Shown: positions 49,263 to 59,200, counted from the first letter of the stretch. The stretch is DNA of 64,000 bases from Endozoicomonas sp. 4G (GCF_023822025.1 NZ_CP082909.1:682001-746000); one strand, 5' to 3'. Translations and numbers: made by a program. Notes: generated by a model from the letters alone, not told the origin.

Positions 49263-50591
49263 TCATTCTTTATCACTCTTCTTTCTTTTCTTGTTAGATG
49301 GCGGCTGGTCATACACTTTTCTTTTGGGTCTCTTGGGTCTCTTGGGTCTCTGGTCGGCAGGCAGGTGGGTCTGTTTGTGTATTTTCAAACTGTTCGCCAC
49401 GTCGGTGTTGTAGTTGCAGCCCTCATGGTCACAGTGATGCACCCTGATTCTCTGGTCGGCAGACAGGTGAGTCTGTTTGTGCCTTTTCAGATTGCCCGCC
49501 TGGTTGGTGCTGTAGTCACAGCCCTCATGGTCACACTGGTATACTCTGAGCCTCTGTTCGGCAGGCAGGTGGGTCTGTTTGTGCCTTTTCAGATTGCCCG
49601 CCTGGTTGGTGCTGTAGTCACAGCCTTCATTGTCACAATGGTATGCCCTGAGTCTCTGGTCGGCAGGCAGGTGGGTTTGTTTGTGCGCTTTCAGATGGCT
49701 CACCTGATCGCTGCTGTAGTTGCAGCCCTCATGGTCACACTGATGCACCCTGGGTCTCTGGTCGGCAGGCAGGTGGGTCTGTTTGTGTATTTTCAAACTG
49801 TTCGCCACGTCGGTGTCGTAGTTGCAGCCCTCATGGTCACAGTGATGCACCTTGATTCTCTGGTCGGCAGGCAGGTGAGTCTGTTTGTGCCTTTTCAGAT
49901 TGCCCGCCTGGTTGGTGCTGTAGTCACAGCCCTCATGGTCACACTGGTATACTCTGGGCCTCTGGTCGGCAGGCAGGTGGGTCTGTTTGTGCCTTTTCAG
50001 ATTGCCCGCCTGATTGCTGCTGTAGTCGCAGCCCTCATGGTCACACTGGTGCACCTTGGGTCTCCGGTCGGCAGGCAGGTGAATCGCCTCTGACCCAGTG
50101 GCTATTTCACTGTCTGAAGTGGGCTCCTGGTTAATCATTCTCAGTCTTAGAGTCGCACAGTACTCACTGAATTCGTTTAATGCTCGAAAAGCATCAGGTG
50201 TCGTGTTTACACACTGAATATCCGCTTCGGTATCAGTTTCATCTTTTTCGGAACGATTGTCGTTTTCATCAGAGGTGCTGCTGTCTTCGGTGCCACTGTC
50301 TTCGCTGTAGGCACTATCATCGGAGGCTGTCCGGCGGTAAGCCTTGGCTTCGACACCAGAATCAGGAGAGACGCTAGTGGCAGGAAAAAAGCCATAGCGG
50401 GGGGCTGGTTTTAAGAGGGTGTCATCATCGAAGCAAAACTGTGGCATGTCGAAGCGGTACCATTCAATAAGCGCCTTGCCGACAGCCAGAGGGAAGAGCA
50501 AAGGCATGCTTTTTTCCTGAGCGTGGCCATTAGAACAGTGCACAGAAAAAGTAACGGCCAAGGTCAAAATCAATGGTTTTTTGGATAGCAA
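49263..50591 (-). CDS. ZF33: 7-finger C2H2 protein with repeated finger triplet
   Basis: 442 residues. N-terminal region close to that of ZF31 (EWYRFDMPQFCFDDDTLLKPAPRYGFFPATSVSPDSG). Helices: QAGNLKR, QAGNLKR, VANSLKI, QVSHLKA, QAGNLKR, QAGNLKR, VANSLKI. The triplet QAGNLKR-QAGNLKR-VANSLKI occurs twice around one QVSHLKA finger, so the DNA was copied as a three- or four-finger unit. If the classical code applied, each QAGNLKR finger would favour a GAA-like triplet. Three RPK units precede the tail KRKVYDQPPSN, KKRKKSDKE. TTG start. Confidence 0.92.
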   Translation of the reverse strand: MLSKKPLILTLAVTFSVHCSNGHAQEKSMPLLFPLAVGKALIEWYRFDMPQFCFDDDTLLKPAPRYGFFPATSVSPDSGVEAKAYRRTASDDSAYSEDSGTEDSSTSDENDNRSEKDETDTEADIQCVNTTPDAFRALNEFSEYCATLRLRMINQEPTSDSEIATGSEAIHLPADRRPKVHQCDHEGCDYSSNQAGNLKRHKQTHLPADQRPRVYQCDHEGCDYSTNQAGNLKRHKQTHLPADQRIKVHHCDHEGCNYDTDVANSLKIHKQTHLPADQRPRVHQCDHEGCNYSSDQVSHLKAHKQTHLPADQRLRAYHCDNEGCDYSTNQAGNLKRHKQTHLPAEQRLRVYQCDHEGCDYSTNQAGNLKRHKQTHLSADQRIRVHHCDHEGCNYNTDVANSLKIHKQTHLPADQRPKRPKRPKRKVYDQPPSNKKRKKSDKE

Positions 50592-51490
50592 GGCCTGAGT
50601 TCCCAGTCGTTGAACTGTTTATTTTGAAATCAGGTTAGTAAAAATCTGGAAAGAGGTCGCAGGTTACTTTGGTGCGGCTTGGGAGTCAGATCATTTTTGA
50701 TCACCCTTCTTTCTTTTCTTGTTAGATGGCGGCTGGTCATCCGCTTTCCTTTTGGGTCTCTGGGCGGCAGGCAGGTGGGTCTGAATGTGCCTTTTCAGAT
50801 TGCCCCTATGGTTGGTGCTGAAGTCGCAGCCCTCATTGTCACAATGGTATGCCCTGAGTCTCTGGTCGGCAGGCAGGTGGGTTTGTTTGTGCACTTTCAG
50901 ATGGTCCGCTCGGTTGGTGCTGTAGTTGCAGCCCTCATGGTCACACTTGTGCAACTTGGGTCTCTGGTCGGCAGGCAGGTGGGTCTGCTTATGCTTTTTC
51001 AGATTGCCCCTGTGGTCGGTTCTGTAGTCACAGCCCTCATGGTCACACTGGTTCACCTTGGGTCTTATGGGTTTCTGGTCGGCAGGCAGGTGGGTCTGTT
51101 TGTGTGCTTTCAGACTGTTTGCCACGTCGGTGCTGTAGTTGCAGCCCTCATGGTCACAACGGTGCATCTTGAGTCTCCGCTCAGCAGGCAGGTGTGTCTT
51201 TTTGTGCTTTTTCAGACTGCCCTTGTGGTCGGTGCTGTAATTGCAGCCCTCATGGTCACACTGGTGCACCCTGAGTCTCTGGTCGGCAGGCAGGTGGGTC
51301 TGTTTGTGTGTTTTCAGACTGTTTGCCACGTCGGTGCTGTAGTTGCAGCCCTTATGGTCACACTTGTGCACCTTGAGTCTCCGCTCGGCAGGCAGGTGTT
51401 TCTGTTTGTGTCTTTTCAGACTGCCTCTGCGGTCGGTTCTGTACTTGCAGCCCTCATGGTCACACTGGTGCACCTTGGGTCTCTGGTCGA
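50592..51490. repeat. ~0.9-kb duplicated block, copy B (copy A 47762-48660)
   Basis: Contains the ZF33/ZF34 spacer, the ZF34 tail and ZF34 fingers 7-13. It is almost base-for-base the same as 47762-48660, so the duplication is very recent. Confidence 0.88.
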
Positions 51491-52604
51491 CAGGCAGGTG
51501 GATCTGTTTGTGCCTTTTCAGATCGCCCGGCCGGTCGGCCCTGTAATTGCAGCCCTCATGGTCACACTGGTGCACCCCGGCTCTCTGGTTGGCAGGCAGG
51601 TGGGTCTGTTTGTGCCTTTTCAGATCGTCCGCTCGGTCGGTACTGTAGTTGCAGCCCTCATGGTCACACTGGTGCACCTTGAGTCTCTGGTCGGCAGGCA
51701 GGTGGGTCTGTTTGTGCGTTTTTAGATTGCCCACTCGGTCGGTGCTGTAGTTGCAGTCCTCATGGTCACACTGGTGTACCTTGAGTCTCTGGTCGGCAGG
51801 CAGGTGGGTCTGTTTGTGTATTTTCAAACTGTTCGCCACGTCGGTGTTGTAGTTGCAGTCCTTGTGGTCGCAGTGGTGTACCCTGAGTCTCTGGTCGACA
51901 GGCAGGTGGGTCTGTTTGTGCGTTTTTAGATTGCCCACTCGGTCGGTGCTGTAGTTGCAGTCCTCATGGTCACACTGGTGCACCTTGGGTCTCTGGTCGG
52001 CAGGCAGGTGGATCTTTTTGTGTCTTTTCAGACTGCCTCTATGGTCGGTTCTGAAGTTGCAGCCCTCATGGTCACACTGGTGCACCTTGGGCCTCCGGTC
52101 GGCAGGCAGGTGAATCGCCTCTGACCCAGTGGCTATTTCACTGTCTGAAGTGGGCTCCTGGTTAATCATTCTCAGTCTTAGAGTCGCACAGTACTCACTG
52201 AATTCGTTTAATGCTCGAAAAGCATCAGGTGTCGTGTTTACACACTGAATATCCGTTTCGGTATCAGTTTCATTTTCTTCGGAACGGTTGTCGCTTTCAT
52301 CACAGGTGCTGCTGTCTTCGGTGCCACTGTCTTCGCTGTAGGCACTATCATCGGAGGCTGCCCGGCGGTAAGCCTTGGCTTCGACAACTGAGTCAGGAGA
52401 AAAGCCATAGCGGGGGACTGGTTTTAAGAGGATGTCATCATCGAAGCAAAACTGTGGCATGTCGAAGCGGTACCATTCAATAAGCGTCTTGCCGAGAGCC
52501 AGAGGGAAGAGCAAAGACAACCTGTTTTCCTGAGCGTGGCCTTTGGAGCAATGCACAGAAAAAGCAACGGCCAGAGTCAAAATCAATGGTTTTTTCAATA
52601 GCAA
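50691..52604 (-). CDS. ZF34: 13-finger C2H2 protein, fusion of two finger blocks
   Basis: 637 residues. EWYRFDMPQFCFDDDILLKPVPRYGFSP; acidic tract; block ending INQEPTSDSEIATGSEAIHLPADRR. Helices: HRGSLKR, RVGNLKT, VANSLKI, RVGNLKT, RADDLKR, RPGDLKR, RRGSLKR, VANSLKT, HKGSLKK, VANSLKA, HRGNLKK, RADHLKV, HRGNLKR. The last seven equal the ZF32 set; the first six resemble sets in ZF36, ZF37 and ZF39. It looks like a product of unequal recombination that nearly doubled the array. Tail KRKADDQPPSN, KKRKKGDQK. TTG start. Confidence 0.92.
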   Translation of the reverse strand: MLLKKPLILTLAVAFSVHCSKGHAQENRLSLLFPLALGKTLIEWYRFDMPQFCFDDDILLKPVPRYGFSPDSVVEAKAYRRAASDDSAYSEDSGTEDSSTCDESDNRSEENETDTETDIQCVNTTPDAFRALNEFSEYCATLRLRMINQEPTSDSEIATGSEAIHLPADRRPKVHQCDHEGCNFRTDHRGSLKRHKKIHLPADQRPKVHQCDHEDCNYSTDRVGNLKTHKQTHLPVDQRLRVHHCDHKDCNYNTDVANSLKIHKQTHLPADQRLKVHQCDHEDCNYSTDRVGNLKTHKQTHLPADQRLKVHQCDHEGCNYSTDRADDLKRHKQTHLPANQRAGVHQCDHEGCNYRADRPGDLKRHKQIHLPVDQRPKVHQCDHEGCKYRTDRRGSLKRHKQKHLPAERRLKVHKCDHKGCNYSTDVANSLKTHKQTHLPADQRLRVHQCDHEGCNYSTDHKGSLKKHKKTHLPAERRLKMHRCDHEGCNYSTDVANSLKAHKQTHLPADQKPIRPKVNQCDHEGCDYRTDHRGNLKKHKQTHLPADQRPKLHKCDHEGCNYSTNRADHLKVHKQTHLPADQRLRAYHCDNEGCDFSTNHRGNLKRHIQTHLPAAQRPKRKADDQPPSNKKRKKGDQK

Positions 52605-52703
52605 GGATTGGCTTCCCAGTCGTTGAACTGTTTATTGAGAATTCAGGTTAGACAAAATCTGGAAAGAGATCGGAGGTTTTTTTGAGGTGAGTTGGGAGAT
52701 GGA

Positions 52704-54245
52704 TCATTCTTTGTCAGCCTTCTTTCTTTTATTGTTAGTTGGCGGCTGGTCATACACTTTTCTTTTGGGTCTCTTGAGTCTCTGGTCGGCAGGAAGGTGG
52801 TTCTGAATGTGCCTTTTCAGATTGCTCCCATGGTGGGTGCTGTAGTCGCAGCCCTCATGGTCACACTGGTGCACCTTGAGTCTCTGGTCAGCAGGCAGGT
52901 GGGTCTGTTTGTGCCTTTTCAGATCGTCCGCTCGGTTGGTACTGTAGCTGCAGCCCTCATGGTCACACTGGTGCACCTTGGGTCTCTGGTCGGCAGGCAG
53001 GTGGGTCTGTTTGTGCGTTTTCAGATTGCCCTTGTGATTGGTGCTGTAGTAACAGCCCTCATGTTCACACTGGTGCACCTTGGGTTTTATGGCTCTCTGG
53101 TCGACAGGCAGGTGGGTCTGTTTGTGCGCTTTCAGATGGCTCAGCTGATCGCTGCTGTAGTTGCAGCTCTCATGGTCACACTGGTGCACCTTGAGTCTCT
53201 GGTTAACAGGCAGGTGGGTCCGTTTGTGCCTTTTCAGATCGTCCGCTCGGTTGGTACTGTAGCTGCAGCCCTCATGGTCACACTGGTGCACCTTGGGTTT
53301 CTTGGGTCTCTGGTCGGCAAGCAGGTGGGTCTGTTTGTGCCTTTTCAGATCGTCCGCTCGGTCGGTGCTGTAGCAGCAGCCCTCATGGTCACAATGGTGC
53401 ACCTTGAGTCTCTGTTCAGCAGGCAGGTGGGTCTGTTTGTGCTTTTTCAGATTGCCCTTGTGATTGGTGCTGTAGTCACAGCCCTCATGTTCACACTGGT
53501 GCACCTTGGGTTTTATGGTTCTCTGGTCGACAGGCAGGTGGGTCTGTTTGTGCGCTTTCAGATGGCTCACCTGATTGCTGCTGTAGTTGCAGCCCTCATG
53601 GTCACACCGGTGCACCTTGGGTTTTATGGTTCTCTGGTCGACAGGCAGGTGGGTTTGTTTGTGCTTTTTCAGATCGCCCGCCCGGTAGGCGCTGTAATTG
53701 CAGCCCTCATGATGACACCGGTGCACTCTGGGTCTCTGGTCGGCAGGCCGGTGAATTGTTTCTGAGCCAGTAGGTATGTCACTGTCAGAAGCGGACTCCT
53801 GATTAATCATTCTCAGTCTCAGAGTCGCACAGTACTCACTGAATTCGTTTAATGCTCGAAAAGCATCAGGTGTGGTGTTTACACACTGAATATCCGTTTC
53901 GGTATCAGTTTCATTTTCTTCGGAACGGTTGTCGCTTTCATCACAGGTGCTGCTGTCTTCGGTGCCACTGTCTTCGCTGTAGGCACTATCATCGGAGGCT
54001 GCCCGGCGGTAAGCCTTGGCTTCGACAACTGAGTCAGGAGAAAAGCCATAGCGGGGGACTGGTTTTAAGAGGTTGTCATCATCGAAGCAAAACTGTGGCA
54101 TGTCGAAGCGGTACCATTCAATAAACGCCTTGCCGACCGCCAGAGAGAAGAGCAAAGACAACCTGTTTTCCTGAGCGTGGCCTTTGGAGCAATGCACAGA
54201 AAAAGCAACGGCCAGAGTCAAAATCAATGGTTTTTTCAATAGCAA
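52704..54245 (-). CDS. ZF35: secreted 9-finger C2H2 protein
   Basis: 513 residues. N-terminal region nearly the same as ZF34, but the block ends INQESASDSDIPTGSETIHRPADQR. Helices: RAGDLKK, QVSHLKA, HKGNLKK, RADDLKR, RADDLKR, QLSHLKA, HKGNLKT, RADDLKR, HGSNLKR. The run QxSHLKA-HKGNLKx-RADDLKR appears twice. Several fingers have Cys, Ser or Tyr after the second Cys (GCCY, GCSY, GCYY). Linkers include TIKPKVHQ. The first four helices recur in ZF38. Tail KRKVYDQPPTNN, KRKKADKE. TTG start. Confidence 0.92.
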   Translation of the reverse strand: MLLKKPLILTLAVAFSVHCSKGHAQENRLSLLFSLAVGKAFIEWYRFDMPQFCFDDDNLLKPVPRYGFSPDSVVEAKAYRRAASDDSAYSEDSGTEDSSTCDESDNRSEENETDTETDIQCVNTTPDAFRALNEFSEYCATLRLRMINQESASDSDIPTGSETIHRPADQRPRVHRCHHEGCNYSAYRAGDLKKHKQTHLPVDQRTIKPKVHRCDHEGCNYSSNQVSHLKAHKQTHLPVDQRTIKPKVHQCEHEGCDYSTNHKGNLKKHKQTHLPAEQRLKVHHCDHEGCCYSTDRADDLKRHKQTHLLADQRPKKPKVHQCDHEGCSYSTNRADDLKRHKRTHLPVNQRLKVHQCDHESCNYSSDQLSHLKAHKQTHLPVDQRAIKPKVHQCEHEGCYYSTNHKGNLKTHKQTHLPADQRPKVHQCDHEGCSYSTNRADDLKRHKQTHLPADQRLKVHQCDHEGCDYSTHHGSNLKRHIQNHLPADQRLKRPKRKVYDQPPTNNKRKKADKE

Positions 54246-54343
54246 GGATTGGCTTCCCAGTCGTTGAACTGTTTATTGAAAATTCAGGTTAGTCAAAATC
54301 TGGAGAGAGTCCGAGGTTTCTTTGTGGCGGGTTAGGAGATGGA

Positions 54344-55657
54344 TCATTCTTTGTCAGCCTTCTTTCTTTTGTTGTTAGATGGCGGCTGGTTATATGCTTT
54401 TCTTTTAGGTCTCTTGGGTCTCTGGTTGGCAGGCAGGTGGGTCTGTTTGTGCCTTTTCAGATCGCTCGCCCGGTCGGTGCTGTAACTACAGTGCTCATGG
54501 TCACACTGGTGCACCCTGGCTCTCTGGTCGTAAGGCAGGTGGGTCTGTTTGTGCGTTTTCAGACTGCCCCTGTGGTAAGTGCTGAAGTCACAGCCCTGAT
54601 GGTCACACTGGTGCAACTTGGGTCTCTGGTCGGCAGGCAGGTGGATCTGTTTGTGCCTTTTCAGATCGCCCGGCCGGTCGGTGCTGTAATTGCAGCCCTC
54701 ATGGTCACACTGGTGCACCCCGGCTCTCTGGTTGGCAGGCAGGTGGGTTTTTTTGTGCATTTTCAGATTGGTCTTCCGATCGGAACGGTAGTTGCAGCCC
54801 TCATGATCACACTGTTGAGCCTTGGCTCTCTGGTCGGCAGGCAGGTGGATCTGTTTGTGCCTTTTCAGATGGCCCGCCTGGTTGGTGCTGTAGTCGCAGC
54901 CCTCATGGTCACACTGTTGAGCCTTGGCTCTCTGGTCGGCAGACAGGTGGGTCTGTTTGTGCCTTTTCAGATCGTCCGCTCGGTCGGTACTGTAGTTGCA
55001 GCCCTCATGGTCACACTGGTGCACCTTGAGTCTCTGGTCAGCAGGCAGGTGGGTCCGTTTGTGCCTTTTCAGGTCGTCCGCTCGGTTGGTACTGTAGCTG
55101 CAGCCCTCATGGTCACACTGGTGCACCTTGGGTTTTATGGTTCTCTGGTTGGCAGGCAGGTGAATTGTTTCTGACCCAGTAGGTATGTCACTGTCAGAAG
55201 CGGACTCCTGATTAATCATTCTCAGTCTCAGAGTCGTACAGTACTCACTGAATTCGTTTAATGCCCGAAAAGGATCAGGTGTTGTGTTTACACAAAGGAC
55301 ATCCGTTTCGGTATCAGTTTCGTTTTCTTCAGAAAAGTTGTCGCTGTTGTCATCACAGGTGCTGCTGTCTTCGGTGCCACTGTCTTCGCTGTAGGCACTA
55401 TCATCGGAGGCTGTCCGGCGGTAAGCCTTGGCTTCGACACCAGAGTCAGGAGAAAAGCCATAGCGGGGGGCTGGTTTTAAGAGGATGTCATCATCGAAGC
55501 AAAACTGTGGCATGTCGAAGCGGTACCATTCAATAAACGCCTTGCCGACCGCCAGAGAGAAGAGCAAAGACAACCTGTTTTCCTGAGCGTGGCCTTTGGA
55601 GCAATGCACAGAAAAAGCAACGGCCAGAGTCAAAATCAATGGTTTTTTCAATAGCAA
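54344..55657 (-). CDS. ZF36: secreted 7-finger C2H2 protein
   Basis: 437 residues. EWYRFDMPQFCFDDDILLKPAPRYGFSP; the acidic tract ends SDNFSEENETDTETDVLCVNTTPDPF. Helices: RADDLKR, RADDLKR, QAGHLKR, RKTNLKM, RPGDLKR, HRGSLKT, RASDLKR. The last five fingers, the tail (KRKAYNQPPSNN, KRKKADKE) and the downstream spacer are almost identical to those of ZF37 at an offset of 1412 bp. The fourth finger (RKTNLKM) follows a KAQQ linker typical of this sub-block. TTG start. Confidence 0.92.
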   Translation of the reverse strand: MLLKKPLILTLAVAFSVHCSKGHAQENRLSLLFSLAVGKAFIEWYRFDMPQFCFDDDILLKPAPRYGFSPDSGVEAKAYRRTASDDSAYSEDSGTEDSSTCDDNSDNFSEENETDTETDVLCVNTTPDPFRALNEFSEYCTTLRLRMINQESASDSDIPTGSETIHLPANQRTIKPKVHQCDHEGCSYSTNRADDLKRHKRTHLPADQRLKVHQCDHEGCNYSTDRADDLKRHKQTHLSADQRAKAQQCDHEGCDYSTNQAGHLKRHKQIHLPADQRAKAQQCDHEGCNYRSDRKTNLKMHKKTHLPANQRAGVHQCDHEGCNYSTDRPGDLKRHKQIHLPADQRPKLHQCDHQGCDFSTYHRGSLKTHKQTHLPYDQRARVHQCDHEHCSYSTDRASDLKRHKQTHLPANQRPKRPKRKAYNQPPSNNKRKKADKE

Positions 55658-55755
55658 GGATTGGCTTCCCAGTCGTTGAACTGTTTATTGAAAATTCAGG
55701 TTAGTCAAAATCTGGAGAGAGTCCGAGGTTTCTTTGTGGCGGGTTGGGAGATGGA

Positions 55756-57471
55756 TCATTCTTTGTCAGCCTTCTTTCTTTTGTTGTTAGATGGCGGCTG
55801 GTTATATGCTTTTCTTTTAGGTCTCTTGGGTCTCTGGTTGGCAGGCAGGTGGGTCTGTTTGTGCCTTTTCAGATCGCTCGCCCGGTCGGTGCTGTAACTA
55901 CAGTGCTCATGGTCACACTGGTGCACCCTGGCTCTCTGGTCGTAAGGCAGGTGGGTCTGTTTGTGCGTTTTCAGACTGCCCCTGTGGTAAGTGCTGAAGT
56001 CACAGCCCTGATGGTCACACTGGTGCAACTTGGGTCTCTGGTCGGCAGGCAGGTGGATCTGTTTGTGCCTTTTCAGATCGCCCGGCCGGTCGGTGCTGTA
56101 ATTGCAGCCCTCATGGTCACACTGGTGCACCCCGGCTCTCTGGTTGGCAGGCAGGTGGGTTTTTTTGTGCATTTTCAGATTGGTCTTCCGATCGGAACGG
56201 TAGTTGCAGCCCTCATGGTCACACTGTTGAGCCTTGGCTCTCTGGTCGGCAGGCAGGTGGATCTGTTTGTGCCTTTTCAGATTGCCCGCCTGGTTGGTGC
56301 TGTAGTCGCAGCCCTCATGGTCACACTGTTGAGCCTTGGCTCTCTGGTCGGCAGACAGGTGGGTCTGTTTGTGCCTTTTCAGATCGTCCGCTCGGTCGGT
56401 ACTGTAGTTGCAGCCCTCATGGTCACACTGGTGCACCTTGAGTCTCTGGTCAGCAGGCAGGTGGGTCCGTTTGTGCCTTTTCAGATCGTCCGCTCGGTTG
56501 CTACTGTAGCTGCAGCCCTCATGGTCACACTGGTGCACCTTGGGTCTCTGGTCGGCAAGCAGGTGGATCTGTTTGTGCCTTTTCAGATCGTCCGCTCGGT
56601 CGGTACTGTAGCTGCAGCCCTCATGGTCACAATGGTGCACCTTGAGTCTCTGTTCAGCAGGCAGGTGGGTCTGTTTGTGCTTTTTCAGATTGCCCTTGTG
56701 ATTGGTGCTGTAGTCACAGCCCTCATGTTCACACTGGTGCACCTTGGGTTTTATGGTTCTCTGGTCGACAGGCAGGTGGGTCTGTTTGTGCCTTTTCAGA
56801 TTGCCCGCCTGGTCGGTGCTGTAGTCGCAGCCCTCATGGTCACACTGTTGAGCCTTGGCTCTCTGGTCGGCAGGCAGGTGGGTCTGTTTGTGCCTTTTCA
56901 GATCGTCCGCTCGGTCGGTACTGTAGTCACAGCCCTCATGTTCACACTGGTGCACCTTGGGTTTTATGGTTCTCTGGTCGGCAGGCAGGTGAATTGTTTC
57001 TGACCCAGTAGGTATGTCACTGTCAGAAGTGGACTCCTGATTAATCATTCTCAGTCTCAGAGTCGCACAGTACTCACTGAATTCGTTTAATGCCCGAAAA
57101 GGATTAGGTGTTGTGTTTACACAAAGGACATCCGTTTCGGTATCAGTTTCGTCTTCTTCAGAAAAGTTGTCGCTGTTGTCGTCAGAGGTGCTGCTGTCTT
57201 CGCTGTAGGCACTATCATCGGAGGCTGCCCGGCGGTAAGCCTTGGCTTCGACACCAGAGTCAGGAGAAAAGCCATAGCGGGGGGCTGGTTTTAAGAGGAT
57301 GTCATCATCGAAGCAAAACTGTGGCATGTCGAAGCGGTACCATTCAATAAGCGCCTTGCCGACCGCCAGAGTGAAGAGCAAAGACAACCTGTTTTCCTGA
57401 GCGTGGCCTTTGGAGCAATGCACAGAAAAAGCAACGGCCAGAGTCAAAATCAATGGTTTTTTCAATAGCAA
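55756..57471 (-). CDS. ZF37: secreted 11-finger C2H2 protein
   Basis: 571 residues. N-terminal region like ZF36 but with a shorter acidic tract. Helices: RADDLKR, QAGNLKR, HKGNLKK, RADDLKR, RADDLKR, RADDLKR, QAGNLKR, RKTNLKM, RPGDLKR, HRGSLKT, RASDLKR. Three RADDLKR fingers in a row is the most uniform stretch of the window; under the classical code RxxDxxR would suit a GCG-like triplet. Fingers 5-11 match the ZF36 set, so ZF36 could be a contraction of ZF37 or ZF37 an expansion of ZF36. Tail as in ZF36. TTG start. Confidence 0.92.
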   Translation of the reverse strand: MLLKKPLILTLAVAFSVHCSKGHAQENRLSLLFTLAVGKALIEWYRFDMPQFCFDDDILLKPAPRYGFSPDSGVEAKAYRRAASDDSAYSEDSSTSDDNSDNFSEEDETDTETDVLCVNTTPNPFRALNEFSEYCATLRLRMINQESTSDSDIPTGSETIHLPADQRTIKPKVHQCEHEGCDYSTDRADDLKRHKQTHLPADQRAKAQQCDHEGCDYSTDQAGNLKRHKQTHLPVDQRTIKPKVHQCEHEGCDYSTNHKGNLKKHKQTHLPAEQRLKVHHCDHEGCSYSTDRADDLKRHKQIHLLADQRPKVHQCDHEGCSYSSNRADDLKRHKRTHLPADQRLKVHQCDHEGCNYSTDRADDLKRHKQTHLSADQRAKAQQCDHEGCDYSTNQAGNLKRHKQIHLPADQRAKAQQCDHEGCNYRSDRKTNLKMHKKTHLPANQRAGVHQCDHEGCNYSTDRPGDLKRHKQIHLPADQRPKLHQCDHQGCDFSTYHRGSLKTHKQTHLPYDQRARVHQCDHEHCSYSTDRASDLKRHKQTHLPANQRPKRPKRKAYNQPPSNNKRKKADKE

Positions 57472-57568
57472 GGATTAGCTTCCAGTCGTTGAGCTGTTTA
57501 TTGGGAATACAGGTTAGACAAAATATGGAAAGAGATCGGAGGTTTTTTTGAGGCGAGTTGGGAGATGA

Positions 57569-59101
57569 TCATTCTTTATCACTCTTCTTTCTTTTCTTGT
57601 TAGGTGGCGGCTGGTCATACGCTTTTCTTTTGTGTCTATTGGGTCTCTGGTTGGCAGGCAGGTGGGTCTGTTTGTGCCTTTTCAGATCGCTCGCCCGGTC
57701 GGTGCTGTAACTACAGTGCTCATGGTCACACTGGTGCACCCCGGCTCTCTGGTTGGCAGGCAGGTGGGTTTTTTTGTGCATTTTCAGATGGGTCTTCCGA
57801 TCGGAACGGTAGTTGCAGCCCACATGGTCACACTGTTGAGCCTTGGCTCTCTGGTCGACAGGCAGGTGGTTCTGTTTGTGCCTTTTCAGATTGCCCGCCT
57901 GGTTGGTGCTGTAGTCGCAGCCCACATGGTCACACTGTTGAGCCTTGGCTCTCTGGTCGGCAGGCAGGTGGGTCTGTTTGTGCCTTTTCAGGTCGTCCGC
58001 TCGGTCGGTACTGTAGTTGCAGCCCTCATGGTCACACTGGTGCACCTTGAGTCTCTGGTCAGCAGGCAGGTGGGTCCGTTTGTGCCTTTTCAGGTCGTCC
58101 GCTCGGTTGGTACTGTAGCTGCAGCCCTCATGGTCACACTGGTGCACCTTGGGTTTCTTGGGTCTCTGGTCGGCAAGCAGGTGGATCTGTTTGTGCCTTT
58201 TCAGATCGTCCGCTCGGTCGGCACTGTAGCTGCAGTCCTCATGGTCACAATGGTGCACCTTGAGTCTCTGGTCAGCAGGCAGGTGGGTCTGTTTGTGCTT
58301 TTTCAGATTGCCCTTGTGATTGGTGCTGTAGTCACAGCCCTCATGTTCACACTGGTGCACCTTGGGTTTTATGGTTCTCTGGTCGACAGGCAGGTGAGTC
58401 TGTTTGTGCGCTTTCAGATGGCTCACCTGATCGCTGCTGTAGTTGCAGCCCTCATGGTCACACCGGTGCACCTTGGGTTTTATGGTTCTCTGGTCGACAG
58501 GCAGGTGGGTTTGTTTGTGCTTTTTCAGATCGCCCGCCCGGTAGGCGCTGTAATTGCAGCCCTCATGATGACACCGGTGCACTCTGGGTCTCTGGTCGGC
58601 AGGCCGGTGAATTGTTTCTGAGCCAGTAGGTATGTCACTGTCAGAAGCGGACTCCTGATTAATCATTCTCAGTCTCAGAGTCGCACAGTACTCACTGAAT
58701 TCGTTTAATGCTCGAAAAGCATCAGGTGTCGTGTTTACACACTGAATATCCGTTTCGGTATCAGTTTCATCTTCTTCGGAACGGTTGTCGCTTTCATTAC
58801 AGGTGCTGCTGTCTTCGGTGCCACTGTCTTCGCTGTAGGCACTATCATCGGAGGCTGCCCGGCGGTAAGCCTTGGCTTCGACACCTGAGTCAGGAGAAAA
58901 GCCATAGCGGGGGGCCGGCTTTAAGAGGATGTCATCACCGAAGCAAACCCGTGGTGTATCGAAGCGGTACCATTCAATAATTGCCTTGCCGACAGCCAGA
59001 GGGAAGAGCAAAGACAACCTGTTTTCCTGGGCGTGGCCTTTGGAGCAATGCACAGAAAAAGCAACGGCCAGAGTCAAAATCAATGGTTTTTTCAATAGCA
59101 A
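57569..59101 (-). CDS. ZF38: secreted 9-finger C2H2 protein
   Basis: 510 residues. Helices: RAGDLKK, QVSHLKA, HKGNLKK, RADDLKR, RADDLKR, RADDLKR, QAGNLKR, RKTHLKM, RASDLKR. The first four follow the ZF35 order and the rest follow ZF36/ZF37, with RPGDLKR and HRGSLKT missing: a mosaic of two neighbours. Two fingers read CDHVGC, a change not seen elsewhere. Tail KRKAYDQPPPN, KKRKKSDKE. N-terminal region EWYRFDTPRVCFGDDILLKPAPRYGFSP. TTG start; spacer below it is 97 bp. Confidence 0.92.
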   Translation of the reverse strand: MLLKKPLILTLAVAFSVHCSKGHAQENRLSLLFPLAVGKAIIEWYRFDTPRVCFGDDILLKPAPRYGFSPDSGVEAKAYRRAASDDSAYSEDSGTEDSSTCNESDNRSEEDETDTETDIQCVNTTPDAFRALNEFSEYCATLRLRMINQESASDSDIPTGSETIHRPADQRPRVHRCHHEGCNYSAYRAGDLKKHKQTHLPVDQRTIKPKVHRCDHEGCNYSSDQVSHLKAHKQTHLPVDQRTIKPKVHQCEHEGCDYSTNHKGNLKKHKQTHLPADQRLKVHHCDHEDCSYSADRADDLKRHKQIHLLADQRPKKPKVHQCDHEGCSYSTNRADDLKRHKRTHLPADQRLKVHQCDHEGCNYSTDRADDLKRHKQTHLPADQRAKAQQCDHVGCDYSTNQAGNLKRHKQNHLPVDQRAKAQQCDHVGCNYRSDRKTHLKMHKKTHLPANQRAGVHQCDHEHCSYSTDRASDLKRHKQTHLPANQRPNRHKRKAYDQPPPNKKRKKSDKE

Positions 59102-59200
59102 GGATTGGCTTCCCAGTCGTTGAACTGTTTATTGAGAATTCAGGTTAGACAAAATCTGGAAAGAGATCGGAGGTTTTTTTGAGGCGAGTTGGGAGATGGA

